A program made the translations under genes and the position numbers. The notes under the pieces were generated by a model that saw only the letters and a list, made by a program, of their open reading frames with translations, made no database searches and had not been told where the DNA came from. Positions 22,155 to 31,229 of a DNA stretch of 32,181 bases are shown piece after piece; position 1 is the first letter of the stretch, and the number at the start of each line of letters is the position of its first letter. The stretch is from Lachnospiraceae bacterium (GTDB lineage Bacteria > Bacillota > Clostridia > Lachnospirales > Lachnospiraceae): NCBI GenBank assembly GCA_030536455.1, contig JAUNPZ010000019.1, positions 4,130 through 36,310 on the forward strand, in the 5' to 3' direction.

Positions 22155-23834
22155 ATGAGAAACACAAAAAGATGGATGGCATGTATGCTTGCGGCAGCGA
22201 TTGCCGGCGGTACATTAGCAGGATGCGGTGGAGAGAAGGCTGACACAGCTGCGGATACGACAGCGCAGACATCTGAAACAAAGGCTGGCGGCGAGGCTGC
22301 GCCGGCAGAAAAAGAACTGACTGTAGAGGAAGAAATTGCACAGGATATGGCGGCAGAACCAATCGTATTGGAATATCGTCAGGGCGGAACAACAGCAGAG
22401 ATTGATGATGATGCAGAGGTTGTAAAGTATATTGAAGAGAAGTTCAACATCGACTTAAAGAGCTGGTATGTAGATTCTAAGAACTATTGGGAGAATGTAA
22501 ACGTAAGATTTGCAGGCGGCGAGATGCCGGATGTCTTAAGAATCGACAACGCTTCTCAGTTAGGAACCTTAGTTGAAGGCGGCATCATCGCGGAGATTCC
22601 GATTGAAACCATCCGCAAGTATGCGCCGAATTACGCAAAGGCAATGGATGATGCGGATGACGGTTCCTACTGGACCACACTTCTTTATAATGGTAAGAAC
22701 TACGGTATGCCGATTCCGCAGGAGGTAACACCTCACGCAATGATTTGGAGAAAGGACTGGCTGGATAAGCTGGGCTTAGAGGTTCCGACTACACTGGAAG
22801 AATATGAGAAGGTTCTGACTGCATTCGTAGAGCAGGACCCGGATGGAAATGGCAAGAAAGATACTGCAGGTATGGCAGAGCGTGCCATGGGTGCTATTTT
22901 CGGGGCTTACGGCGTAAGATGTGTAACCGGTTTGGATACAAAGGCTCAGTTCTTTACCGAGGAGATGCAGTTAGGCGAAGATAATGTTCCTTTCTTCCCA
23001 TACATTCGTCCGGAAGCAAAGGAAGGTCTTGCTCTGTTACATGACTGGTATGAGAAGGGAATTATCGATAAGGAATTTATCACCGGTGAGAATCACGGCG
23101 GCTACGGCGGATTATCCCATTCCTTTATGAATGGCCAGATTGGACTGACAACGGCACAGCCGTATCATTACCTGGTTGCAAGCACCGACAGCACGGATGA
23201 AACCAACTGGGGTATCTGTATGAAGGAATTTAAGGCACTGAACCCGGACGCAGATATTGTCTATGGTCCGGCACCAATCGGTCCGAATGGAAAGTCCGGT
23301 ACCGAGGCCTGGGGTAAATTAGGCGTGTTTACCTGTATTACAACCAAGGCAGCTCAGGATCCAAGAAAGGTTCGTACTATTTTAAGAGTAGTTGATGAGT
23401 ATTTTAAGGATACTGAGTACATAAAGATGGTAAACTATGGAATTAAAGACGTACACTACAGCGAAGAGGACGGCGTTCTGAAGAGAATCATGGACGGCAC
23501 CGAACTGCGTAAGCAGGGCATCCTGCAGGTTGACCTGGGCAACACCCCGAAGTATGCAAATGAAATCAATAAGAAGAAAACGGAATTTGGTAATTCCGTA
23601 ACCGGCAATGGCTATTATCGTTTTAATGTTCCGCCGGTAGAGGAATTCTCAAATTCCATCGCAACTCTGGATACCATGACGGAGCAGGCATATTTCGACA
23701 TCATCAGCGGTGCAAAACCGGTTGATTACTTTGATACTTTTGTGGAAGAGTTTAAAGCGGCCGGCGGCGAGGCGGCAGAGCAGGCCGTTCAGGCAGAATA
23801 TGCAGCAAGACTGGAAGCAGTTAAGCAGCAGTAA
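22155..23834 (+). CDS. Extracellular solute-binding lipoprotein of a carbohydrate ABC transporter (LplA-like)
   Basis: A 559-residue lipoprotein that binds oligosaccharides outside the membrane and delivers them to the permeases encoded next. The signal sequence ends in the lipobox LAGC with Cys24 as lipid anchor, followed by a flexible Ala/Thr/Glu-rich linker (about residues 25-55). The rest is a family 1 type binding protein of the long LplA/AlgQ class, including a calcium-loop-like DPDGNGKKD (Asp228, Asp230, Asn232, Asp236). I chose the ATG at 22155 because GGAGG lies nine bases upstream; an ATG at 22146 falls within the ribosome site region. It heads the rightward operon. A GC-rich hairpin follows the gene and may keep its level above that of the permeases. 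Confidence 0.92.
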   Translation: MRNTKRWMACMLAAAIAGGTLAGCGGEKADTAADTTAQTSETKAGGEAAPAEKELTVEEEIAQDMAAEPIVLEYRQGGTTAEIDDDAEVVKYIEEKFNIDLKSWYVDSKNYWENVNVRFAGGEMPDVLRIDNASQLGTLVEGGIIAEIPIETIRKYAPNYAKAMDDADDGSYWTTLLYNGKNYGMPIPQEVTPHAMIWRKDWLDKLGLEVPTTLEEYEKVLTAFVEQDPDGNGKKDTAGMAERAMGAIFGAYGVRCVTGLDTKAQFFTEEMQLGEDNVPFFPYIRPEAKEGLALLHDWYEKGIIDKEFITGENHGGYGGLSHSFMNGQIGLTTAQPYHYLVASTDSTDETNWGICMKEFKALNPDADIVYGPAPIGPNGKSGTEAWGKLGVFTCITTKAAQDPRKVRTILRVVDEYFKDTEYIKMVNYGIKDVHYSEEDGVLKRIMDGTELRKQGILQVDLGNTPKYANEINKKKTEFGNSVTGNGYYRFNVPPVEEFSNSIATLDTMTEQAYFDIISGAKPVDYFDTFVEEFKAAGGEAAEQAVQAEYAARLEAVKQQ

Positions 23835-23872
23835 AAAGAGCAGTTGACGGATGCTGCGGAGCGGGAAGGCGC

Positions 23873-23923
23873 GGCGGTTCCGGATAGTCCGGAGCCTCGC
23901 GGCTCAGGCTCCGCCTTATTTTT
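23873..23923 (+). terminator. GC-rich hairpin between binding protein and permease genes
   Basis: GGCGG (23873-23877) can pair with CCGCC (23911-23915), and inside lie CCGGA/TCCGG (23880-23892) or, alternatively, GAGCC/GGCTC (23892-23905); a T-rich tract follows. In such operons this kind of hairpin is a partial terminator or an mRNA stabiliser giving more binding protein than permease. Confidence 0.6.
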
Positions 23924-23935
23924 GGAGGTGTACAT

Positions 23936-24877
23936 ATGGCAAAGGCCAAAACCGCGGTGGTACCGAAGCAGTCAAGGGGATTCTTCGGCAACCTGAGCAA
24001 ATATAAAGAATATTATATCATGCTGATTCCCGGATTCCTGTTTTTCCTGATATTCTGTTACGGTCCTATGTATGGTCTGATAATTGCTTTCCAGGATTAT
24101 TATCCTTTAAAGGGAATCGATGGCAGCACATTTGTGGGGATGAAGCACTTTAAAGCGCTGGCAAGCAATCCGTTTTTTCTTCCGGTATTGAAAAACACAC
24201 TGATTATCAGTTTTTATAAATTGCTGGTTTGTTTCCCGGCGCCAATTCTCCTGTGTCTGGCCCTGAATGAAATCCGAAGTGTAAAGTTTAAGAAGGTGGC
24301 GCAGTCCATCTCCTATCTGCCGCATTTCGTATCCTGGGTTGTGGTATCCGGTATTATTCTGGAATTTTTATCTCCCACCAGAGGTCCGATTAATATCCTG
24401 CTGCAGAATCTGGGGTTCGAACCGATTTTCTTCGTGGCGGAGCAGAAATATTTCCGGGGGGTGCTGGTGCTTTCTGACCTCTGGAAGAGCATCGGATGGG
24501 GATCTATCGTATATATGGCAGCCGTTACCGGTGTGGATCCGACGCTGTATGAGGCAGCGGAGATGGACGGTGCGGGCCGTATCCGGAAGATTCTCCACAT
24601 TACTCTTCCGGCCCTGGCTCCGATTGTAACCGTTATGCTGATTATGCAGTCCGGCAAGATTTTAAATGACAGCTTCGAGCAGGTATATAACTTCCTGACC
24701 CCAACGACTTACCAGGTGGGCGATGTTATTTCCACATTCGTATACCGTATGGGTATCCAGAAGATGCAGTACAGCTTTACAACGGCGGTAGACCTGTTCA
24801 AGAATATTATATCCTTTATCCTGGTTATGCTGACAAACTATATTGCCCGTAAAACCAATGACTATGCACTGTGGTAG
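23936..24877 (+). CDS. Carbohydrate ABC transporter permease (LplB-like)
   Basis: A 313-residue inner-membrane subunit with about six membrane helices. The EAA loop that docks the ATPase is visible as YEAAEMDGAGRIRKILHITLPALAPI (about residues 205-230). The opening KEYYIMLIPGFLFFLIFCYGPMYGLIIAFQDY is typical of LplB-type permeases paired with large LplA-type binding proteins. A GGAGG site precedes the ATG. It lies 101 bases after the binding protein gene, across a hairpin, and 12 bases before the second permease. No ATPase gene is present in the window, as is usual for this class, which share an MsmK-type ATPase encoded elsewhere. Confidence 0.94.
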   Translation: MAKAKTAVVPKQSRGFFGNLSKYKEYYIMLIPGFLFFLIFCYGPMYGLIIAFQDYYPLKGIDGSTFVGMKHFKALASNPFFLPVLKNTLIISFYKLLVCFPAPILLCLALNEIRSVKFKKVAQSISYLPHFVSWVVVSGIILEFLSPTRGPINILLQNLGFEPIFFVAEQKYFRGVLVLSDLWKSIGWGSIVYMAAVTGVDPTLYEAAEMDGAGRIRKILHITLPALAPIVTVMLIMQSGKILNDSFEQVYNFLTPTTYQVGDVISTFVYRMGIQKMQYSFTTAVDLFKNIISFILVMLTNYIARKTNDYALW

Positions 24878-24889
24878 GAGGTAGAAAAA

Positions 24890-25771
24890 ATGGAAACATA
24901 TAGAAGAAAAAAACGGACGGCGGAGGACTGGCTGGTGGATATCATCAGCTACGGACTTTGCGGGCTTCTGGTTGTGACAATCCTGCTTCCGTTCATGCAG
25001 GTTATTACCATTTCCATGAGTCCGGCAGCAGTCGTGAACCGGAACGGATTCCACCTGATTCCTACGCAGTTTGATTTTTCTGGATACAAGCAGATTGCCA
25101 CGGACCCGGATTTCTGGCGAAGTTATCTGGTCACCATCCTGCGTACTGTTTTAGGAACAGCATCAGGTGTTCTGATTACCATGCTGACGGCATATCCGCT
25201 GGCGAAGACCAATCTGCCTTACCGGAGAGGAATCATGATGTTTGTCGTATTCACCATGTATTTTTCCGGCGGCATGATTCCCAAGTACCTGTTAATCAAG
25301 ACTTTGGGTCTGACCAATAACTTCCTGGTATATATCCTTCCATGTCTGATTACCGGTTTTGCACTGATTATCACGAGAAACTTTTTTATGGGAATTCCTT
25401 CGGCGCTGGAGGAATCGGCCAAGATAGATGGGGCCACCAACCTTCAGGTTCTCTTTAAGGTGTATCTGCCGCTGTCTGCTCCGGTAGTGGCGACAATCTC
25501 TCTGTGGTACTGTGTACAGCACTGGAATTCCTGGATGGATAATATGCTGTATGTGACAAATCGGGCCATGTATGTGCTTCAGTTTGTGCTTCAAACCATT
25601 CTGGCCAATGGCCAGATGTCAGATATGGAAGCCCTGGATGCAGTCGTTATCCATACGGAAACCATGAAGATGGCTGCTCTGGTCCTGTCCTTGATTCCGA
25701 TTGTCTGTACCTATCCATATCTGCAGAAGTATTTCGTAAAGGGTATGGTAGTTGGTTCTGTAAAGGGTTAA
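24890..25771 (+). CDS. Carbohydrate ABC transporter permease (YtcP-like)
   Basis: A 293-residue second permease subunit with about six membrane helices and an EAA loop EESAKIDGATNLQVLFKVYLPLSAPV (about residues 183-208). The stretches TISMSPAAVVNRNGFHLIPTQFDFSGYK and TMYFSGGMIPKYLLIKTLGLTNNFLVYILP are hallmarks of the YtcP group. It forms the heterodimeric channel with the preceding LplB-like protein. Spacing to the previous and next genes is 12 bases each, so it is firmly within the operon; GGAGG precedes the ATG. The transported sugar is inferred from the neighbouring lyase, GH88, sulfatase and fucosidase genes to be a sulfated uronate- or fucose-containing oligosaccharide. Confidence 0.94.
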   Translation: METYRRKKRTAEDWLVDIISYGLCGLLVVTILLPFMQVITISMSPAAVVNRNGFHLIPTQFDFSGYKQIATDPDFWRSYLVTILRTVLGTASGVLITMLTAYPLAKTNLPYRRGIMMFVVFTMYFSGGMIPKYLLIKTLGLTNNFLVYILPCLITGFALIITRNFFMGIPSALEESAKIDGATNLQVLFKVYLPLSAPVVATISLWYCVQHWNSWMDNMLYVTNRAMYVLQFVLQTILANGQMSDMEALDAVVIHTETMKMAALVLSLIPIVCTYPYLQKYFVKGMVVGSVKG

Positions 25772-25783
25772 AGGAGGTACAGG

Positions 25784-27226
25784 ATGGAGCCGAATGTAAT
25801 CTGTTTTGTGGCAGACCATCTGCGGTATGATGTGCTGAGGAAAGGGTACACGCCCCACATCGACCGGCTGATGGCAGATAGTGTATCCTTTGACCGCATG
25901 TACTGCGGAAGTCCCTTATGTGTTCCGGCCCGGGGGGCGCTGTTTACCGGAACTTATCCGGGGGTCAACGGAAGCCTGATTAACGGCTGGTATCAGCCGG
26001 ACAAGCATCTTTCTCTGGTGAAGGAAGGCTTTGATAACCTTTACGGTCTGATGGAAGAAAGCGGAAGGGAATGTATCCACAGCGGAAAGCAGCACCTTTT
26101 CGTGGAGGGTATCCAGTTAGAGCAGCGGGAGGATACCAGGACAAAGTGGCTCAGCACAGAAAAAACCTACAAAGAGTTTGTAAAAGCGCATGGCAGACGG
26201 CTTCCTGGTGGTCCGGGCTTTCGCAGTCAGGTGCCGGAGCTTCGGTCTGGCCGTTTTACGGAGGTAACCACCTATTCCAACGGAACCACCGGACGGTATG
26301 AAGAAGGCGAAAAATATTATTTTGACCGTTATTTTACTGACCTGGCGCTGGACGAACTGAAAAAGTTTGACAGAAAAAAACCTCTTTTTCTGAGCATGAT
26401 GTATCTGGCTCCGCATCCGCCCTTTGATATCCCGGACCCCTGGTATTCCATGGTGGACCGCGATGCGGTGGATTTGCCAGAGAATGTGGGTGTCTGGTAT
26501 CCGCATCAGTCGCCGCTCCAGAAGTATAATGTAACCGGAGCAGTGGGCAGCATCCATACCATGGAACAGTGGCGGGAGAGCTGGAGAACCTATCTGGGAC
26601 TGGTGGCGCTGTTGGACCAGTGCGTGGGGGATATTGTACAGTCTCTGAAGGAAAAGGGACTGTATGATAATTCTATCATTCTGTTCTGCTCCGATCATGG
26701 GGAGATGTTGGGTTCTCATTGCCTGTTCCAGAAGATGTGCATGTATGAGGAATCTGCCAGAACACCATTTTCCATCCATCTGCCGGGCGGAGAAGGAAGG
26801 GGCCGTGTGGTAAAGGAAGCGGTGAGCCATATCGATTTCCTCCCTACGGTCTGTGATTATCTGGGGCTGGAGACGGCGCATCCGATGAATGGCGTATCGT
26901 TAAGGTCATATCTGGAGGGAGGTACTGGTGAAGAACGTCCGGTATTCATCCAGTATGACGGAAATGGTTCCCAGGGGAATTTCCAGCGCTGTGTGGTTGC
27001 GAAGGGACATAAGCTGATTGTGGATCTGTTCAAGGATGAAAGTTTTTATGAACTTTACGACCTGGAGCACGATTGTCTGGAGACGGAGAATTTGATTTTT
27101 AAAAACGGAAAGAAGGAGCTGGCTGGAGAGCTTTATCAGATGCTGCTCCGGCATATGGAAGAGATTTCAGATTATCTGGTTCTTCCGCCTGTCAATTTTG
27201 ACGAATTTTGCAGCCGGTATCAGTAA
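25784..27226 (+). CDS. Sulfatase, S1 family, cysteine type
   Basis: A 480-residue alkaline-phosphatase-fold enzyme that removes sulfate esters from a glycan. The signature Cys46-Val-Pro-Ala-Arg50 in SPLCVPARGALFTGTYPG marks the residue converted to formylglycine; in anaerobes the radical SAM enzyme anSME does this, and no such gene is in the window. Metal ligands are likely in VADHLRYD (Asp11, His12) and CSDHGEMLGSH (about residue 304). The N-terminal motif has Asp-His where many sulfatases have Asp-Asp. No signal peptide, so it works in the cytoplasm on imported sugars. GGAGG precedes the ATG, 12 bases after the permease gene. A phosphonate or phosphodiester substrate is a less likely alternative. 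Confidence 0.88.
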   Translation: MEPNVICFVADHLRYDVLRKGYTPHIDRLMADSVSFDRMYCGSPLCVPARGALFTGTYPGVNGSLINGWYQPDKHLSLVKEGFDNLYGLMEESGRECIHSGKQHLFVEGIQLEQREDTRTKWLSTEKTYKEFVKAHGRRLPGGPGFRSQVPELRSGRFTEVTTYSNGTTGRYEEGEKYYFDRYFTDLALDELKKFDRKKPLFLSMMYLAPHPPFDIPDPWYSMVDRDAVDLPENVGVWYPHQSPLQKYNVTGAVGSIHTMEQWRESWRTYLGLVALLDQCVGDIVQSLKEKGLYDNSIILFCSDHGEMLGSHCLFQKMCMYEESARTPFSIHLPGGEGRGRVVKEAVSHIDFLPTVCDYLGLETAHPMNGVSLRSYLEGGTGEERPVFIQYDGNGSQGNFQRCVVAKGHKLIVDLFKDESFYELYDLEHDCLETENLIFKNGKKELAGELYQMLLRHMEEISDYLVLPPVNFDEFCSRYQ

Positions 27227-27249
27227 TTCGGAAGCGCCGGGGGAATTGC

Positions 27250-27278
27250 TTGAGCGTGAAAGCGGGCTATGGTAAAAT
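27250..27278 (+). promoter_or_regulatory. Internal promoter of the sensor-regulator gene
   Basis: TTGAGC (27250-27255) is spaced 17 bases from TAAAAT (27273-27278), with TG one base before the -10 box (extended -10). It would let the regulator be made when the operon promoter is off. Confidence 0.5.
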
Positions 27279-27302
27279 GAATGGAACGGGGGTACGATTA
27301 AG

Positions 27303-29525
27303 ATGAAAAAATTCTGGAAAAAACGAAGCGTACATTCATCCATTGTCCGAATGATGCTGTGTATGAATGTCCTGAGCATTATTATATTGTCATTGTTTAA
27401 CTATTATGTGTTTCACCGGGTAAATGGAGATACCTACCGCAGAAATCTGCTGGAATATAACCGGAGGGTCAACGAGCTGGCCTTCGAAAATATGGATCGG
27501 CAGATTCTGGAGCCAATACAGCGGGTAGCATGGAATTATTTTTCTGCATTTAATGAAGGGCAGTCTCTGCTTCGCCCGCAGACTGAATCCATATTGGGCT
27601 CGGTTGAAAAAATCAGGGAACTGACGGAGCTGACCCATTATATCCAGAATACATATCCGTCTATAGAAAGCATGGATATCTATTACGAGGGAACCGGCAC
27701 CATTCTGACCGGATTTGATAAGGTGCATTCCGCTGAGCATGGAGTGGATACGTTTCTGCCTTGGTATCAGGCGTATGTGGAGAATGGGAAAAAGGAAGGC
27801 TTTCTGCTTCAGACGAAGGAAAGCTACGCAGATGGGGTTCCGGTGCTGACTTATGTAAAGACGATTTCATTTTTCAAATGGGGGACGAACGATATCGTGC
27901 TGGCATTCCATATCCGCCCATCAGATTTTTCCAAGTATATCGATATCGAGGGCGGTGTGCTGACGCTGATGCAGAAGGACGGCGCCGTCATATATTCAAC
28001 GGATGAAAAGCTGGGGAAAGAATTTACTTCCGGCGGAGGGGACGGAAGCAAGGAACAGAAGGTCCTTGTGGAGGACGGAAAATTACAGTATACCGTGTTT
28101 TACCGGGATTCGGTAATCCGGGATGTGGAATATGTGTATGGAATCAATGACACTTACTTTTATCAGGATTTTTACCGTACAAACCGGATGTTCCGGCTGA
28201 ATTTTATCATATCCATCGCCTTTAATTTGCTGATGCTTTTAATGATTACCTATTATAATTATGCTGCCTATAAAAAGAGAGTAGCGGATATCAGCGAGAG
28301 CGCAGGTGTCCGGCTGGAGTCGGCCGGAAAAAGTTTCGACAGCTCTATCCATGCTTTGGCCAGCGAGATTAACAAGCTGAGTGATGCGGTGGATTCCTCC
28401 AGGGATGTGGTGTTCCAGAATGCGGTTCGCTCCATGCTTCTGAATAAAGGCACGGCAGAAGATATGCATTGTCTGGAGCTGTACCGGAAGGGGCAGTGGG
28501 CCTGTGTCTGTGTGATTTCTCTAACTGAAAAGGATGTGGAGCAGATGTCAGTGGAGGAACTGCAGCAGGCATGGAATGCAGACGGAAAGACGTATTCGGT
28601 GCTGCTGACTCCGATGGAGAAGACCAGCCTGGTGGCGGTTCTGATTTTTGACGGACTCCGCGGCCGGGAAATCTGCCTGCAGTTTCAGGAGGAGATTCTC
28701 AGGCAATGGCAGGACTGCCGCATGGCATTTGGCCGATGTACGGAGAACCAGAAGGAAAAAATCCGTGCCAGCTATCGGAGCGCATTGGAAACGAACCGCT
28801 ACTTTTTTATCTTTACCGAGCAGAAAACGCTGAGCTGGGAAGAGATAGAAGCAGATAAACGAAAAAATTCCGGAAGCCACTTAAAGCTGTTTGAAGCGCT
28901 GGAGCGGGACATGAAGAAAGAGGATCTGCTGGGAGTAAAGGCAAGACTTGAGGGTCTGGTGACTTCCTTTAAAGCGGGAATGTACACCATCGACTACTGC
29001 AGCTCTACCCTGCGGGATGTGGTGACGCTGTTTTACCAGAACATGCAGCAGAGACAGTTAGATATGTGGGTGGTGTTCGGATATGATATACGCGAATACT
29101 GCAAGCGGATTCCCAACATAGATCAGTTCTATCTCTGGATATCAGACATTGCGGAGGTGATTCTGAAGAATATCCACCAGCGCCGTGAGGCGGTCGATGT
29201 GGATATACGGTCTGAGATTCTGGAGATTATCAGCCGGAATGAGGAGAATGAGCTGACGCTGGATCTTTTGGCGTCCCAGCTGAATATGAGACCGGACACA
29301 GCCAGCCGCACGTTCCGGCAGGTTATGGGAAAGGGTTATACGGAATATATGCGGGAGCGGAGGATGAGTACTGCAGTGAAGCTTCTGGAAGAGGATATGT
29401 CCATTAAAGATATTGCGGAAAAGATGGGGTACAGCTCATCCCAGTACTTCATCCGGATATTTAAAGAAGAGTACGGGATGACGCCTTACCAATATAAGAA
29501 AAAATTAAAGGAAAAGCAGGAGTAG
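27303..29525 (+). CDS. Membrane-anchored AraC-family sensor-regulator
   Basis: A 740-residue one-protein sensor and transcription factor. A membrane helix near residues 14-39, an extracellular sensor of about 260 residues (Cache-like, inference) and a second helix near 298-322 are followed by a cytoplasmic linker and a C-terminal AraC-type DNA-binding domain (about 645-735; LTLDLLASQLNMRPDTASRTFRQVMGKGYTEYM, then MSIKDIAEKMGYSSSQYFIRIFKEEYGMTPYQYKK). This architecture is common beside LplB/YtcP operons in Firmicutes. It lies between the sulfatase and a fucosidase, five bases before the latter. It is the best candidate to bind the CAAAAAnnTATCATT elements near 22 kb. The sensed ligand may be an external oligosaccharide or the loaded binding protein. 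Confidence 0.9.
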   Translation: MKKFWKKRSVHSSIVRMMLCMNVLSIIILSLFNYYVFHRVNGDTYRRNLLEYNRRVNELAFENMDRQILEPIQRVAWNYFSAFNEGQSLLRPQTESILGSVEKIRELTELTHYIQNTYPSIESMDIYYEGTGTILTGFDKVHSAEHGVDTFLPWYQAYVENGKKEGFLLQTKESYADGVPVLTYVKTISFFKWGTNDIVLAFHIRPSDFSKYIDIEGGVLTLMQKDGAVIYSTDEKLGKEFTSGGGDGSKEQKVLVEDGKLQYTVFYRDSVIRDVEYVYGINDTYFYQDFYRTNRMFRLNFIISIAFNLLMLLMITYYNYAAYKKRVADISESAGVRLESAGKSFDSSIHALASEINKLSDAVDSSRDVVFQNAVRSMLLNKGTAEDMHCLELYRKGQWACVCVISLTEKDVEQMSVEELQQAWNADGKTYSVLLTPMEKTSLVAVLIFDGLRGREICLQFQEEILRQWQDCRMAFGRCTENQKEKIRASYRSALETNRYFFIFTEQKTLSWEEIEADKRKNSGSHLKLFEALERDMKKEDLLGVKARLEGLVTSFKAGMYTIDYCSSTLRDVVTLFYQNMQQRQLDMWVVFGYDIREYCKRIPNIDQFYLWISDIAEVILKNIHQRREAVDVDIRSEILEIISRNEENELTLDLLASQLNMRPDTASRTFRQVMGKGYTEYMRERRMSTAVKLLEEDMSIKDIAEKMGYSSSQYFIRIFKEEYGMTPYQYKKKLKEKQE

Positions 29526-29530
29526 AAATC

Positions 29531-30925
29531 ATGGATGCAGAGAGGCAGAAACGATTTGAAATGAAGATAACAGAGGGAACCCACACCTACAGCACGGAAA
29601 AGGACTATGTGGTTCCGACAGACCCTATGGTAAAAGAAAATCTGGAGTGGTTTCAGGACCAGAAGCTGGGGTTTATGATTCACTGGGGGCCTTATGCACA
29701 GCTGGATGTGGGCTGTTCCTGGCCGTTGTCCGATGCGGATGCCATCTGGTGCAGAGACAAACGTCTGGACTGGGATATCAGTGGTGAAGAATTTAAGAAG
29801 CAGTATTTTGATTTGAACAAAACCTTTAACCCTATCCGGTTTGACCCGGAAAAGTGGGCAAAGGCGATTCAGGAGACCGGTGCCAAATACCTGATTTTTA
29901 CTACCAAGCATCATGACGGCTTCTGCATGTGGGATACCAAATATTCCGATTATAAGATAACCGCAGAGGACTGTCCGTTCCATACGAACCGGTATGCAGA
30001 TGTGTGCGCTAATCTTTTTGAGGCCTGCCGCAAGAAGGGGATTGCCATCGCAGCGTATTTCTCTAAGGCAGACTGGCATATTGACAGCTACTGGAGAGAA
30101 AACTGTGAGCGCGGTCATTATATGCACCGCGGTCCATCCTATGACCCAGTGGAGCATCCGGAAATCTGGGAGGAATTTGTTGCTTATACGCACAACCAGA
30201 TTCGGGAGCTGGCTCAGAACTATGGAAAAATCGAGATTATGTGGTTTGACGGCGGCTGGGTATGCGCAAAAGACGGCGAGGATATCCGCTTGGGCGAGAT
30301 TATCGATGAGGTGAGGAAATTCCAGCCGGGCTTAATTTGCGCAGACCGTACCGTAGGCGGACCTTACGAAAACTATGTAACACCGGAGCAGAAGGTACCG
30401 GATGAGCCGCTGATGATTCCGTGGGAGAGTAACTTAACCCTGGGAACCTCCTATTCATACCGCTATGATGACAAATACAAGAGCACAAGACAGGTGGTTG
30501 GCCTTCTGGTTGATATCGTGGCAAAGGGCGGAAATCTGGCAATCAACGTAGGTCCCCGTCCGAACGGCGTTCTGCCGGAGGAAGCGATGGCGAACGTGAA
30601 GGGGATGGGAGACTGGCTGAAGATTTACGGAGATGCCATCTACGGCACCAGGGTATGTGCACCTTATAAGAAGGATGGTATTGCATTTACCTGTAAAAAT
30701 GACCATGTTTATGCCATCCAGGTATTTGCAGAAGAAAATGCAGCAGTGGAATCTCAGGTCTGGATTCCTTATGAGGGAGAAGTGACAGAGATTACGCTTC
30801 TGGACAGCGGGAACGCGGTAACGTTTGAAAAGCGGGACGGCGGATACCTGGTGACGGCACCGGAGTGGACCGGTGAAACGGCACCGATTGGAAGAGTATT
30901 TGATTTGAAGGTTTCACGGAGATAA
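29531..30925 (+). CDS. GH29 alpha-L-fucosidase
   Basis: A 464-residue enzyme cleaving alpha-L-fucosides. Family marks are the N-terminal KLGFMIHWGPYAQ (His51), TTKHHDGFCMWDT (125-137), the nucleophile Asp240 in IMWFDGGW, and Glu286 in YVTPEQ as candidate acid/base. The final ~90 residues form a beta-sandwich (PYEGEVTEITLLDSGNAVTFEKRDGG...). No signal peptide, hence cytoplasmic. AGGAG precedes the ATG, five bases after the regulator. It is the last gene of the rightward operon, so fucose is a likely part of the imported glycan. Part of its 3' end (30750-30877) is duplicated downstream at 31781-31908. It differs greatly from the GH29 gene at 4429-5808. Confidence 0.92.
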   Translation: MDAERQKRFEMKITEGTHTYSTEKDYVVPTDPMVKENLEWFQDQKLGFMIHWGPYAQLDVGCSWPLSDADAIWCRDKRLDWDISGEEFKKQYFDLNKTFNPIRFDPEKWAKAIQETGAKYLIFTTKHHDGFCMWDTKYSDYKITAEDCPFHTNRYADVCANLFEACRKKGIAIAAYFSKADWHIDSYWRENCERGHYMHRGPSYDPVEHPEIWEEFVAYTHNQIRELAQNYGKIEIMWFDGGWVCAKDGEDIRLGEIIDEVRKFQPGLICADRTVGGPYENYVTPEQKVPDEPLMIPWESNLTLGTSYSYRYDDKYKSTRQVVGLLVDIVAKGGNLAINVGPRPNGVLPEEAMANVKGMGDWLKIYGDAIYGTRVCAPYKKDGIAFTCKNDHVYAIQVFAEENAAVESQVWIPYEGEVTEITLLDSGNAVTFEKRDGGYLVTAPEWTGETAPIGRVFDLKVSRR

Positions 30926-31229
30926 ATGGCGGAATATGTTTCCTTCAAATGAACAGGTTTTATATCGCTTCGCTTGTAGGCCTGGAGCATGGATGTTAAA
31001 AATCACATTTTATCCTTGGAAAAAATGTGATTTTTAACATTAAACTTGACGAAAGCGCAAAATTCAGATGTGTGAACGTGCACAGACTTACTGAACAGTT
31101 ACTCCATTTCAAATTTCTCTCAATCACGTTTCATGTCATTTCCGACATAGCTTATCCCTATCAAGTACCCATCAACTAAAATTATGCCCAATATGGAATA
31201 TAACGCCTAAACTTTGGAGCCGCATTTGA
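30926..31229. other. Gene-free spacer after the carbohydrate operon
   Basis: The first ~70 bases are the fucosidase 3' untranslated region, whose hairpin appears decayed compared with its copy at 31913-31976. Then follows the long inverted repeat at 30993-31040. From 31041 to 31229 I see no convincing coding frame, promoter or RNA. Confidence 0.5.
30993..31040. terminator. Perfect 19-bp inverted repeat, probable bidirectional terminator
   Basis: ATGTTAAAAATCACATTTT (30993-31011) is exactly complementary to 31022-31040, with a 10-base loop. The stem is AT-rich, with T5 runs inside each outer arm, so the inner part can act as a terminator in both directions about 70 bases after the fucosidase stop. 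Confidence 0.65.

Noticed and set aside
26117-26881. A 254-codon minus-strand frame inside the sulfatase gene
   Set aside because: Shadow of a gene with a clear sulfatase signature; no operon context.
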